A stretch of DNA of 64,000 bases from Perognathus longimembris pacificus (taxonomy: Eukaryota > Chordata > Mammalia > Rodentia > Heteromyidae). Location of the stretch: assembly GCF_023159225.1 (NCBI RefSeq), contig NC_063172.1, positions 38,499,332 through 38,563,331 on the forward strand, given 5' to 3'. Made by a program: the position numbers and the translations under genes. Numbering within the stretch: position 1 is the first letter of the stretch; the number at the start of each line of letters is the position of its first letter. Of the stretch, positions 33,338 through 45,329 are shown one piece after another. The notes under the pieces are model-generated. The model made no database searches, was not told where the DNA came from, and was given only the letters and a program-made list of their open reading frames with translations.

Positions 33338-33376
<39 letters not shown>
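33105..33376 (+). mobile_element. B1-like/Geo-like composite SINE with (AAAT)n tail
   Basis: The left part carries ggggctcacgcctataatac and ctattcaggaggctaagatc; the right part runs from accagaagtggcactgtggc to gagttcaagccccac. The tail is a microsatellite of about nine AAAT units (about 33340-33376). Confidence 0.9.
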
Positions 33377-33414
33377 ATTTAATACAAGTTTCTACATTAA
33401 TTAAAAATTTTGAT

Positions 33415-33538
33415 CTAGCCAGGCACTGGTAGCTCATCTTAATTACTCACAAGGCTGAAGTCTGAAGATTAAAGTTCAAAGCTAACTTGGGAAAGAAAGT
33501 CTCTTGAGAAAAGCAGAGGTAGAGCTGTAGCTCAAAGT
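33415..33538 (+). mobile_element. Truncated B1-like composite SINE
   Basis: A diverged left part (gccaggcactggtagctcat) leads into a very short right part that stops at gagctgtagctcaaagtg. It follows the previous SINE by about 40 bp. Confidence 0.75.
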
Positions 33539-33569
33539 GTAAAATTTTCACAATATTTTTCTATTTGAT

Positions 33570-33665
33570 TTCACAATAATCCTACAAATCTCATCATATT
33601 ATTTTCTGTATTTTATAATGAAAGAAATTAAAGATGAAATAGTTTACTTGCTCCACACTGTACAT
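33570..33665 (-). repeat. Probable MIR SINE relic
   Basis: The words cacaataatcctacaaatct, ttttataatgaaagaaatta and acttgctccacactgtacat follow the order of the MIR core in reverse orientation. Divergence is high. Based on remembered consensus. Confidence 0.55.
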
Positions 33666-34236
33666 AATTTCTAAAAATACTTTCTGCAGCTTGGCACTGT
33701 TTTCTCATGTATATCAAATGAAAGATTCAAACTCCTTTTCAACTTTTTAAACTCTAATCCTAACAAAATTAGATGAAAAATATTAAACACAAGTGTAGCT
33801 ACTACCACATATTAAAGAAAAAATATTTTGAAGCTAACTTCTGCTTGTCTTACCCTCTTCCTTAATTCAGTCTTTTCCTACCACCCATTCCTCTCCTTTA
33901 GACATTGTCCTTGAGATTTAACCATTGTTATGCCCTTTTCTTATTTAATATGTAAGGCATCTTATGATGTAAACATGTAGCTTCAGACCAAAGATTGCTT
34001 TCATAGTATTTATCAACGCAAAGAAACAATTCCAAGAAAATACAAGCAATCATTTATATGCAATGTCTCTATAAACTGAGTAGTTCCAGGACTGCTGTTT
34101 CTGGGTTAAGGAAACATCGTCAGCAAAATAAAGGATGTTTTAAATTTAGATTATAATTTTTCATTATTATGTAATCAAACATATTATTGTGTATGTGTAC
34201 ACCTTTTGTAATGTTCAAATTACAGAAAATATATCT
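33666..34236. other. Unassigned spacer
   Basis: AT-rich, nothing recognised. Confidence 0.45.
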
Positions 34237-34239
34237 ATT

Positions 34240-34415
34240 CTTTTTTTCTTCTTTATTGTCAGTGTGAAGTACAGAGGGCTTACAGTTTCATATGTAAGGC
34301 AAGTACATTTCTTATCCAACTTGTTACCTCCTCCCTCATTTTTCACCCCGCCCTCCCTCTTTCCCTCTCCTCTCCTTGTAGAGTTGGTTTATATCAAATG
34401 GTTTTGTAAGTATAG
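34240..34415 (-). mobile_element. 5'-truncated L1 3' end
   Basis: Reverse complement of the L1 terminal 3' UTR: poly-T, tttattgtcagtgtgaagta, cagtttcatatgtaaggcaa, then a pyrimidine-rich ccctccctctttccctctcc tract. AATAAA lies next to the tail on the minus strand. It is inserted beside a decayed SINE. Confidence 0.85.
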
Positions 34416-34419
34416 GCTC

Positions 34420-34825
34420 TATCTCTGAGCTTTTCTTTTCAAGGCCAGCACTCTACAGCTCAAGCCAAACTCAACTTCCTGATTTCTGGAAGTGGATTGA
34501 ACATAAGGGTCTCATCGACTGTCATGTCCCAGATGGCTTCAAACTGCAATGCTCAGTCAGACCTCAGCCTAGTTAGTAGAGGAACTACAGGTGTGAGTCA
34601 CAGGTATCTTTGTGATTGGTCTAGTTCACTCATCATATCTACTGGTTCCACTAGTGTTGTTGCAGGTAGCAAGATTTTATTTTTTATCACTGAAGAATGT
34701 TTCATTATGTACATTTGCCACAATTCCTCTGTTTTTTCAATAGACAACCACAAGGAACATGGAGGTGTGACCTCCTCCATTTCTGACTCCCAGGTGGCTG
34801 GAGTTATACACCTGAGCCATCATTG
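34420..34825 (-). mobile_element. Decayed SINE split by an L1 ORF2 fragment
   Basis: 34420-34605 is a diverged composite SINE on the minus strand (ctcaaggccagcactcta-type words, then ctacaggtgtgagtcac). 34606-34770 encodes a degraded ORF2 C-terminus on the minus strand (KTEELWQMYIMKHSSVIKNK is visible). 34771-34825 resembles the B1-like end again (gactcccaggtggctggagt, cacctgagccatc). The order suggests an L1 fragment nested in, or flanked by, older SINEs. Confidence 0.6.
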
Positions 34826-35220
34826 ACCTGCTCAGTTATTATTTACTTCCACACATAAACACTTTGCTATTTTCAGAATGATATGACCTGCTCAAACTAT
34901 TCTTTAATGCACACAGCTCATATTCATTGCCACACTCTCTAGCTTCACAAAAATCCTGCCAATATGTTAGATCCAAATTAAAGTTAAGATTTGTTAGCCC
35001 ATTATATCTATTAAATCATGAAAAATAATATTTTAACAATGAGTATTACTTGGTGCAAGAATATGTATCCTATCAATATATATTACTCTCTGTTTATGTT
35101 AGTAGTTATATGTTGGCAAGGACAATATTATGCTGTGATGTCAACTTTTAGCATACATATTTATATAAATGATTTATTATAGTTGTTCCTGAAAAAATAA
35201 TGATCTTCATGGATTATCTT
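34826..35220. other. Unassigned spacer
   Basis: AT-rich, nothing recognised. Confidence 0.45.
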
Positions 35221-35236
35221 TATATATTGAAATTCT

Positions 35237-35445
35237 TTTTTTTCTTTTTTTTGGCCAGTCCTGGGGCTTGTACTCAGGGCCTGAGCACTGTCCCTGCCTT
35301 CTTTTGGCTCAGGGATAGCACTCTGCCACTTGAGCCACAGCGCCACTTCTGGCCATTTTCTGTATATGTGGTGCTGGGGAATTGAACCCAGGGCCTCATG
35401 TATACGAGGCAAGCAGTCTTGCCACTAGGCCATATCCTCAGCCCC
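35237..35445 (-). mobile_element. IDL-Geo dimeric SINE
   Basis: The plus strand reads poly-T, ttggccagtcctggggcttg, then the reverse of the right monomer, then the left monomer ending catatcctcagcccc. The B-box region is gaattgaacccagggcc on this strand. A perfect 16-bp duplication, tatatattgaaattct, lies at 35221-35236 and 35446-35461. Confidence 0.96.
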
Positions 35446-35461
35446 TATATATTGAAATTCT

Positions 35462-38400
35462 ACAGCCTTTACAACAGCCTTTTTTTCCCAAAAGGACACC
35501 CGCGATTTAAGAGCAATAGAATCATTGTTTATATAGAATATGGTGTGCATATGATGTATTTATAGAATGCAAGGAACACACTTTAGAAAAATGATGAGTT
35601 GAGAATTTAGCTCTCATGCTCATTTTGATATTTTGTAGTCAAAAATATTCTGTAGTTAATAAATTTCAGTGTGAAAATTTATCAAGATGCCTAAGGCTGG
35701 CAAGTATCTTAACCTCTAACAGCTTTGGAAAATTGATGCATATATACATGCAAAATGCAATTTGCATTTTGAAATATATGAAAACTGCCAGTTAATCATT
35801 CACCACCAATGTTTGTCTCATTCCAAATTCAGTGGCCCCAGAGGCTCCCAATTTCCATTTTAGTAAATCAGTTGAAGAATTGTAACTAGGATCCTAGGAG
35901 TAACAGATCCTTCTATGTTTTGGGGATTATCAATGTTGCTGGTGGAATGCTTTCTATAAAATAACCAACTACATTTTACATTCTACAACAAAACCAACTA
36001 TTGTTTTAGTTCGTGACATTCTATCCCTTTGGCATGCATTTACAGTAAACTTTATACTCTCAAGAAAACTTTATTTTCTTAAAAGTGTTATTAGTGTTTC
36101 TCAACTTTGAGTGAAAATTATACTCAAAGAAGCACTTTGTTTCTTTTTAAAGTATCTTTTGAATCCCAGAATTGCCAATACTATATATCTGGGGTTGGGC
36201 CCAGAATTTGCATTTTGGCAAATTTAAGGTAATGTTGGCATTTTTAAATTATAATGCCAGACTTTGGGCATAGCTGTCTTACAACTCAGAATTTGCATGT
36301 AAGAAATATGTTAGATTTAATTTTTTTTGAATTTTTAGTAGATCTAGCATTTAACCTGAAACTTGGTATTTTGAGATTACTTCTACACTATAAGCTTTCT
36401 ATCATTTTTGTTAGAACAAATTTTCTTCTTGTATCATTTAGTTAAAATGGTTTTATTAACCATGTATTTGTGAACAATTAAAAGGATGTGAGGAGTATTT
36501 TAAAAATAATAAAAATCCATTCCACTGATAACTTATTTTTACCATAGCCTAACATAGCCAACAGAAACACATACATTAGTGCTTCATTTTTCTTCAGATA
36601 AGAATGAAAGATATTCAAGGAAAAATGACTAAATGTCCAGTAGTGGTGTTGCGTGTATGGAAGTGAATGGCAAGTGAATGAAAGACAAATGACAGTGTCT
36701 CAACCAATATTGTGACATTGAACACCCCTTTTATCAATTTAACTCTGCTGTTTTGTTCTCATTATAAAGATGGGATGGGAGCTTATATTAAAAGCTAGAT
36801 ATGTATATATATACATATGTTTGAGGTTATATACACATTCTCAAGTAGCTCCAAGAATAGTAATTATAAAGGAATTTCTTTTGTTGTTTTATCTAGTGAA
36901 TAATTAATAAAGACAGGAAGCTTAGAAACAATAAGCTGGAATTCAAAGTTTTATACAAAGCAGCACACAGTCCAGCTTTTACAAATAATACCAGACTACC
37001 TTTATCTCCAGTTAAAGACATTAGAGCTGTCAGAGGTTATTTCAAGGTTAGTTCCATGAGTAAAGTTCTAGCATTTTGACTTTGAATGAAAAAGGCCAGT
37101 TGTGCTCTTCATGGCTGATGTATCACAAAGAGTAAGTTTGCAATATTACATACAGCTTTTGACCAAGAAAAGCATTTCATTCTATTGGCTTACATATCTA
37201 AAGGATTTGTTTTGAGAGAGCACTTAGAAAGCAAATCATGGTTGTTTTGAGCATATGTTTCAAGTTTCATAAAAAGATTGTTCCAAATTCTTATTTCTGT
37301 GTCTGGTAACTATTATAAACTAGTTATATACGTTTTAAAACCTATAATTTTCCAATAAATTATTTTAGTTTGTCTAAAAATGTTTGAATACAGAGGTTTA
37401 GAAAACCAGTAATCAAAACTTTAGCCACAAAATTGGAATCATCTGAACAACTTGTATAGCAATATATATTATCTCAGATTAGCGAGACATAGGGCAAAAA
37501 AATTAATGGTTAACACGTTAACCAAGAATTGTGTGATTGAATATCAGTAAATAAAATTTCCAATTTTATTTCCTAAATTAAGATGCTAAATGTTTCAATG
37601 TTATAGTCTAACAAACTAGTAGAAGTTTGTGTCAAATCCAGTTGAAATACAAAACATGTAAATACAAGGTAAGCAAATAACATTCTCTTTGATTTAAAAA
37701 CTTTTAATTCTGACTTCGATTAAGTTTTTCTGGCAAAGAATTTCAGATTTAGTAAATAGTGAGTCTGTATTTGTTGAACATAATATCTGAATGGAAACTG
37801 CATGTTTCCCATGTACCATGTGATAAACAATAATTTTATGCCCAGTTCTTCATTGGAGTGATCATACCATGTCATCAACTATGGAATTTGATTCATGAGA
37901 ACACTGGGGAGAGAAGGCAAACAGGCAAATGCATTGGCTTTTACTCTATCAACACAGAAATGCAGAAAACGGATCATTTAGGGGATAAATAAACATATGA
38001 AAAACAGGAAGAATGAAAGGAGCAAACAATGTAAGAAAATAAATCAATAGTTAAGAAATTGAAATAGATATTTAGAGGAATATTCAGAGTAACATTTCTG
38101 TAGTCCAGCCTATTTGCATGTTGTTTTAATATAGACAGGAGATCTTCTGATATTCAGTTGATTTGCATAATGTACTTAAACTTCAAAGTACAACTTCAAG
38201 GTGCCTACATTTTGATTGCCTACTTTAATGTGACCAAATATTGAATATTAATTTACTTCTTTGGTAAGATTTGATAATGTACTTCAAAGGCTTTCTATAT
38301 AGTCACTTCACTCTCTTTTTAAGTTCAAAAGAAATATTGGACTTTCCTTTGTAAATATTTCACAATAAAAACATTCCCTTACCACATAGTTTAAAGAAAT

Positions 38401-38709
38401 AAGCACAGTATGACAAAATACTTACAAAATTAAAAATAGATACAAATTAAGATATTTTTAGTAATAATATTTTGAAGAAGTGACAATTTTTTAACAACCT
38501 CATCTCAGAATCTACTGTTTTCTCAGCTCAGCAAGCAGACTAGATATAGTTCAGAGTACATGAACCAAGCCACTAGTGGTGATTCTTAGGGTAAAATTCT
38601 TATACATATTCCTTAGATATGAGGATGATGCCAAGAAAAAAATATAAAATTTATAAACAAAGAAAGCAGGGATTGGGTCAAAAGAAATTATTAAAAATAA
38701 AAATAATGG
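35462..38709. other. Long AT-rich region without recognised repeats
   Basis: About 3.2 kb with no young repeat and no supported ORF (longest about 63 codons). A near-perfect palindrome occurs at 35751-35771. This is one of the longest repeat-free stretches in the window and would be a sensible place to look for conserved non-coding sequence. Confidence 0.5.
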
Positions 38710-39480
38710 TCATATGCACATAGCTATTGAGCCTTTGGCATTCTCTCCTAAGAATATACTCCTTTGTTCTAATTGTGTATATGTTGAGAAACCTGTACAA
38801 TTTATTATGTTCTGATTATTTTTTGTATTTTACCATTCAGTGTGTTTACTTGTAGATTTATAGATGCAGTCTAGTTACAACAAATGAAGGAAACCATTTC
38901 AGCCATCGTTTCTTGGTGTCTGGCTTATTTCACTTAATATGATTTTTTTCAAAGTTTTTCCATTTCCTTATGAATGGTACTATTTCTTTCTGGTGTATGA
39001 GTAGAATTCTATTGTAAATTATTGATCCATTTGTCCACTGAAGAGCATCTAGGTTGATTCCATATCTTGACTAGGTAAACAATGCTGCAATAAACATGTT
39101 TGTGCTGGCTCAATAACTATATGCATATGATCATACAAAACAATATTTATTATGAAATGAAAACAAGATGCTTTTTTTCTTTGTTGTTGTTTTCATTTTC
39201 TGTACCTTTTGTCTTGTTTTGTTGCTAAGTTTATCGGCTTTTCAGTGGGTGAGGGGAACAGAAAGTGTGGGACAAAGGGTAAATAAATGCATCGTGACAT
39301 TCACTAGACACTATGCTGAAAATGAACAATAGAACTTATGGGTAGGGTGGGTGGCAAAAACTGGGAAAGAGTGGTAATGGGTGACTGTACAAAAATAAAT
39401 GTACTCATTATCTCACATATGTAACTATAATATCCGTACATGATCTATACAATAACAACTTTCTTTTAACAATATTCTTT
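38710..39480 (+). mobile_element. Old 5'-inverted L1 3' end
   Basis: 38710-39107 is L1 in minus orientation: the start of the 3' UTR and end of ORF2 (catagctattgagcc, tggcttatttcacttaatat, gatccatttgtccactgaag). From about 39108 the orientation changes to plus and 3' UTR sequence follows (aatgaacaatagaactta, aaatgtactcattatctcac). The end is decayed and the duplication is not clear. Confidence 0.8.
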
Positions 39481-40429
39481 AAAAAAAAACAATGAAAGAA
39501 TAGCATAAAGGTAAGAGAATCATTACGTGATAATCAAATCAAAACGTGATATTGGGTGTTACAAACATTAGTATCAAAATGAGTAAAATTAAAAGATTAA
39601 TGGATATAAATATAAAATAGAGACCAGAATACCAATTTAGTCCTGTTCAACAAAAGCAACTTTGGAATATATGTATAGCAAGGTAGAAACATATTTAGAA
39701 TTGAGTATGAAAACCTGTTTAACAAACAAAAAGTCAAAAAAAAATCAATCTACCTGAAATATCTTGAACAATCTGTTAAAGAGTCTTATTTTTCCAAGCA
39801 GATAAATAATCAAAGAAAAAAACATTGAAACCAGTTTTGCTTTTATGATTTTTATTAGTTTATTAATTGAATTTGACACAAGTGCACAATCCTTTTTTGC
39901 TCTGCTTATTTTCATATATAAGGTAGACAGTTCACTCTTCCTTTTTCCTCCAACTTTAGTTAGTAATCCCTAGTTCATTCTGATGGCTCCTCCTTTGCTC
40001 TTCTATTTCTAATTGTATTTCCCTGAACTCAATACCCAGTTTTATATTAACTCTGTCATTGTTCTTAGATTTATTTGATTAATTTCCCAGGCTTTAAGGA
40101 GCATCTTCAAAGTAAGGCCATTCAGATGTCTCTAAATTTTTTTATTTCTATCAGTTTACACAGAGAAGTTTTTATGGATAAATAGAGCTTGAACTTAATG
40201 TATCCTAGTCACAACTTTTGATTCCCTTCCTTATCCCTATAGTTCCAGTTTTCATACATGAAAAAAGTGTACTACCATGTTGCCCTATTCACACTAAATA
40301 CCTAAGAAACAATTTGAAAGAAGAAAACATTGAAGCAAATAGAATTAGATGTTAGATCCTTATGTGTATACAGTCTTATTTCAAGAAGAACTTAAAATTA
40401 CAGTTGCAGTATTGATTTACTGTTTTTGC
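39481..40429. other. Unassigned spacer
   Basis: AT-rich, nothing recognised. Confidence 0.45.
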
Positions 40430-40665
40430 TTTGCTTTTGTGCCGATCCTGAGATTGAACTCAGGAAATAAACACTTATCCCTGAGAATTTTTGCTGAGGC
40501 TAGAGTTCCACGACTTGAGACACAGTTCTATTTCTTGCTTTTTGTTAGTTGATTGAGATAAGAGTCTTACAAACTCTTCTGCCTGGGCTGGCTTCGAACC
40601 ATTCTCCTCATATCTCAGGCTCCCAAGTTGCTAGGATTATAGTCCTGAGCCATGAGTGCAAAGCT
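40430..40665 (-). mobile_element. Decayed B1-like/Geo-like composite SINE
   Basis: Reverse complement of the right part (gtgccgatcctgagattgaa, ttgagacacagttcta) followed by the left part (ctgcctgggctggcttcgaa, ctcccaagttgctaggatta). Heavily diverged, so an older insertion. Confidence 0.78.
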
Positions 40666-42054
40666 GTTTTGTTGTTTTATTTAGTTAAGAAGGTCATTGA
40701 AACTGATACGCTCACTTACTGGCTTATTGACTCCAGTCTCAGAAGCTGGATGTTTGGCTGACAAAGGCCTTTGTCTTTCTGGGGCCCAGACAAAGAAGCT
40801 TGAAGTGAAACCAATTGAGACTGAACTACTCTAAGTATTCAAAACCAAAACATAAGCAAGGACCAGGGAGTCATTGACACCCTGCCACAGCATCTGGATG
40901 GGAGACAGAAACACAGAGGACTTAATGGAAGAAAGTGTTTGACACGGCCATACTAGGAAGGTTAAACATGAGTTTGGGCAATGAACATGGAAGGAAAGAG
41001 GCCTCACTCCCACACTTGGCTAGAATCAAGACCCATTGCATATGGTTTGTAGGCAGAAATAAAACTTATAGAGCCTCTAAGATGTTCAAAATCATGGCAC
41101 TGCACATGGTTGTATAGTATTATGGTGACATGTCTGACACAAACTATAATTTTTTGTTTTGAATATTCTATTTTCAAATATTGGATATATTGGATATATA
41201 TTGGATAAATATTGGATATATATATATAGTCACTTAAGAGGTAACAAAGTAATATTTATAAAAATAAAAATATTTGTTTTTCTAGATTGGTAAAAATAGT
41301 GACATTAGTCTCACATAAATAAAGATTGTATTTCTTTTTAAGCTCAGATATCCAAATATGATGCTCTGGTAGTATCATCTAGAGTTGCTCTGGTTGGAGA
41401 TATTCAGCTGGAGAGTAGGAAGATACTTTCACAATTCTCAACATTTATCTGCCTAAAGGCAGACAGTTTAAACAGAAGATTTTATAAGGCCCCTATACAT
41501 CTATTATCATATAATTCTATCATTTCATGATAACTCAAATAACTTTACACTATCAATATTCTGTATTTATGCCAACAGGCATCGACTTTTCTCTTATTTC
41601 ATTTATAATACAAGATCTTGAAAAGCACCTTCATATCGGAATTTGTACATAATCTTTTTTCATGGTTTTGTAAACATGAAAGATTTAAAAGAACTATACC
41701 TAGGACTGCATTATTTATAAAGAGAAAGTATGAAATAGCATGTCAGAAAAAGAAATTAAAAGAAAAGAGTAGTATGAGGTTAGTAGAAGCCTCCACTGTT
41801 TACTGTATTTTCAGATTAAACAGAGCTCTAAGCTTGGAGGATGATGGCAGAGAAACCTGGACTTGCTCCAGCAACCATAGAGAAATTTCTTTTGCACTAT
41901 AAGTGATCTCACAAAATATTGCCAGCAAACCTTGCTATATTATTAGTTATGCACATTTTGAAGATTTAGCAAAGTAATCATCCACTTGCGAGGTTGGACA
42001 TTTCCTGATGTTTTTTGTCAAAACCAAATTGATAACCAATGAAATACTCATCTG
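40666..42054. other. Unassigned spacer with a TTGGATATA-type tandem
   Basis: No gene supported. About 41178-41228 carries several imperfect copies of ttggatata. A 94-codon frame at 41618-41902 has no recognised motif. Confidence 0.45.
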
Positions 42055-42140
42055 TCTTTCTCCATTTCCTTATCTGTACAATGGAGAACAATAATAAAAC
42101 ATAAATGGTTCTGAGGAGAAATAAGTGATATGATTTATTA
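42055..42140 (+). repeat. MIR SINE relic
   Basis: The order ctccatttccttatctgtac, aatggagaacaataataa and ggttctgaggagaaataagt follows the MIR core (tttcctcatctgtaaaatgg, then gttgtgaggattaaatgag). It is the clearest MIR match in the window. From remembered consensus. Confidence 0.65.
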
Positions 42141-44013
42141 TAAATATTTATGTGAAATCCTTATTTATGTTAAGAATTATTATTACTTTAAAATGTTTCC
42201 TAATACATTTATTAACCAGTATTTTTTACTTTCTATATAAAAAGCAGTTAATATTAATATCAATATTTAAATCAATTTAACATAAATCAAACCTAAATAT
42301 GTAACTAGAAAGTACTTTCAAATTTCTTACACTTTTCAGAATTCCTTCATGTATATTATGTTTCAATTATGAAATTTAAATAACTAGTATTTCGTATGTC
42401 ACATATATTCATATGCCACATGATAAATTATTGCTACTCAGTTGAGGTTTATTGTGTGCCTTTGAAATAATTCACAAGAGGTGATGTGCTTTTACAATAT
42501 GATTACTAGGTTAATTGTGCATTAACTTGGGAAAAACATTAGATTAAAATACTGCTATAGTATCCTTTTCCAATACACTGTAAATTACATTGATTTCTTA
42601 TCCAATTTGCAATAGAAAATGGTTGGAAATTGTAGAGGTTGTTTATTACTTTAGTTTATATCAGAAAGAACATACATAAAACCAAGTTTCCTGTCATGAA
42701 CTCATAAACATAACTTTCATAAACTAAGATGTATAATGTATACATATATGTATGTATATATACGCATATTCATATAACACACACACGTAATTTTCTACAA
42801 GTACTCAGTCTAACAAATACCATAATGGGAAAGTAATTCTTGATGGAAAACTTAAAAATAGCACAACTTTACATTCAGATGTGGATTTTGTACTGTGGAG
42901 GGAGACATAGGTAATGAAGAAGAAAAAGTATAACAAAAAAGAGAGATGTTGAGCTAAGTTAGAAGAATTTGCATGATACTGATAAGGATATATTCTTCAC
43001 TTAATATAAATAAGTCCCAGAAATATATCTAGGTATCCATCCAGATAAATTATTTGAAAGTATTTTGTTTCCCCAGCTTCATTTCTGGCTCTGCACTTTA
43101 ATTTCTTGAAAAACATATTGTGTAACTGAAACTTATTTGAAACTGAAACTTATTCAAGATAGAAAGTAGATCTGGCTTCACAGTTCTGCATAAAGAACAC
43201 ATTTTGTCCAAGTTACATGTGGGTAGTTGGAGACAAAGATTAGATTTGATGTTTATAACATCAGAACAGATAAGGCAGAAGAACCAATAAAATTTTCCCA
43301 AGATAGTTTCTTGTATAGTTAAAATATACAGTAACAACTTGATAGAAGATAAAAATTTCCTTTTCACTTTACTTGTAGCCAGTCCAAGATCACTCTGGTT
43401 TTTTCTTCTAATTTCTCTAAATTTACTAATTTCTTTTTAAATTTTCTAACATTGCTTTATGTCTTCATTATTTCACACTGATACAATTAGTATATTTCTC
43501 TTGCTTTGTTTCTTCTTATAATCACTCCAGTACAATGGTCTTCTAAAATACAAATATGGCAGCATGCTTTCTCTGTATGAAGTCATTCTGCAGCCTATAG
43601 GACTCAGGATGAAATCAATGCCAGAGTCTAACATTAATGATAAAGTGTGATATAAATCTCTATCAGGACCGAATACATACTTTGTGGTACCTGTTCAAAA
43701 TGAAAATATGACAACTCTTATTAATAATTTATGGAGACAGAAAATCTTTAAATGTACACTAGCATGTTCTAAACATAAAGTCTTGTACAGTTACATAGGT
43801 AGGATGACCATAAAGATGGGTCAGGAGCTAATAATGAACCACATCATTTTTGACATTTCCTGATAATTGGGATGTGGTTCATAAATGCCTAAGTGATTAA
43901 CAGATTCTGACATAAAAGCTTTTTTCATTGTCTGCAATGTCACTCATTCTTCTAGATGGAAATACTCAAAGGAACAAGGACCAATGTGGACTTTTCCCTA
44001 AGGATTCCTGTAT
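42141..44013. other. AT-rich non-coding region
   Basis: No supported gene. A short imperfect direct repeat (aaactgaaacttatt twice) lies at 43123-43155, and TA/CA-rich low-complexity sequence at about 42728-42788. Confidence 0.45.
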
Positions 44014-44163
44014 TCTCTCTCTGTCTCTCTCTCTCTCTGTCTCTCTTTCTCTCTGTCTCTTTCTGTCTCCCTGTCTCTCTGTCTCTCTCTCTGTCTCTCT
44101 CTGTCTCTCTGTCTCTCTGTCTGTCTCTGTCTGGCTGGCTGTCTCTCTCTCTCTCTCTCTCTC
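44014..44163. repeat. (TCTG/TC)n microsatellite
   Basis: About 150 bp of CT dinucleotides interspersed with GTCT units. It adjoins the tail of the minus-strand SINE that follows. Translated frames across it are meaningless Ser/Leu repeats. Confidence 0.95.
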
Positions 44164-44165
44164 AT

Positions 44166-44415
44166 ATATTTTTATTTTTATTTTTTGCCATTCCTGGGGC
44201 TTGAACTCTGGTTGAGGGCTCAGTCTCAGAGCTTATTTTGCTCAAGGCCATCACTCTACCACTTGAGCCACAGTACCATTTCTTGCATTTTCTGAGTAGT
44301 TAATTACAGATAAGGGTCTCAGGAACTTTATTTCCCTTTCTGGCTTTGGACCACAGTTCTCAATTCTCAGTATCCTGAGTCCCTGGGGTTAAAGACATGA
44401 GCCCTGGGCTCCCAG
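44166..44415 (-). mobile_element. B1-like/Geo-like composite SINE
   Basis: The plus strand shows tgccattcctggggcttgaa, accacttgagccacagtacc, gtagttaattacagataagg and ctgagtccctggggttaaag, the reverse of the composite element. The pyrimidine microsatellite lies at its A-tail side, so it may derive from the tail. Confidence 0.82.
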
Positions 44416-45311
44416 CTAAGTACTATCTCCTGATATATAAAATTATTTTTTCTGGCAGATTGATACTGTAATGTTTCTTGGCTGACACCACTGTACTTAA
44501 TATACATAGCCTTATTTTATATTTTACATAATTACAGGTATTATTTACATACTTTGGATTTATTGACAAGAGGAAGATCAATATGGGCATTTTGTTTTAA
44601 TTTCTCCAGTGTTTCTCAGTGTTTGGCATGTATTAGCATTTTTCTGACTCATATGTAATAATCCTAATTATTTCAATTTTCCAAAGCACTAATGCTTACA
44701 TCTCACTAAATTAAAAGTGTAGGTTAAAAATATTATGAGAGATTGAAGACATTTGGTATTTCAGTGGTTAACGTGTTTTAAAAATCAGATTCCAATTAGT
44801 GTGAAAATTTCAAAGCCTATATGTACTGAACTGATGGGTAGATTCAACCAATTCTGCCTTAACTAGAAAATGAGGAGCCAAATGAGATCTTGATATTTGT
44901 GTTGATGTTTTCCCTTTGAACATCTGTCATAATTTCTCCATTTTCAGAAGTTTAAGATATCATAATCTGCTTATACTATAAATTTTACAGATATACTTCC
45001 ATGAACAGTAACACATAAGGAAAAAATAATTGAACATGATGTAGGAGAGGAATGAGACAGGCTTTATGTTTCTCTGTAGAAGACTGATGATACAATTGAA
45101 GAACTTCCTCTAAAAAAATCATTCAAAAGGACAAGAACAATCTTTGCAAAAAATTCATAGAATTGCACTGTAAAAATAATTATTTAGAATCATGTGAAAG
45201 TATGACCTTATAGAAAATTATTTTAGATGAGTAAATTGGATAGAAATTTTCTTTGCTTAATTACACTATATAAACAGACTGCTTTTTTCAAACAAATCTA
45301 AAGTTGTAATA
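44416..45311. other. Unassigned spacer
   Basis: AT-rich, nothing recognised before the L1 duplication. Confidence 0.45.
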
Positions 45312-45329
45312 ATAAAATCTAACATGTTC

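Noticed and set aside
36780..36825. TA-rich palindrome
   Set aside because: Simple TATATA sequence gives palindromes by chance.
43928..44215. Ser/Leu-rich open frames
   Set aside because: They are translations of the TC/TCTG microsatellite.
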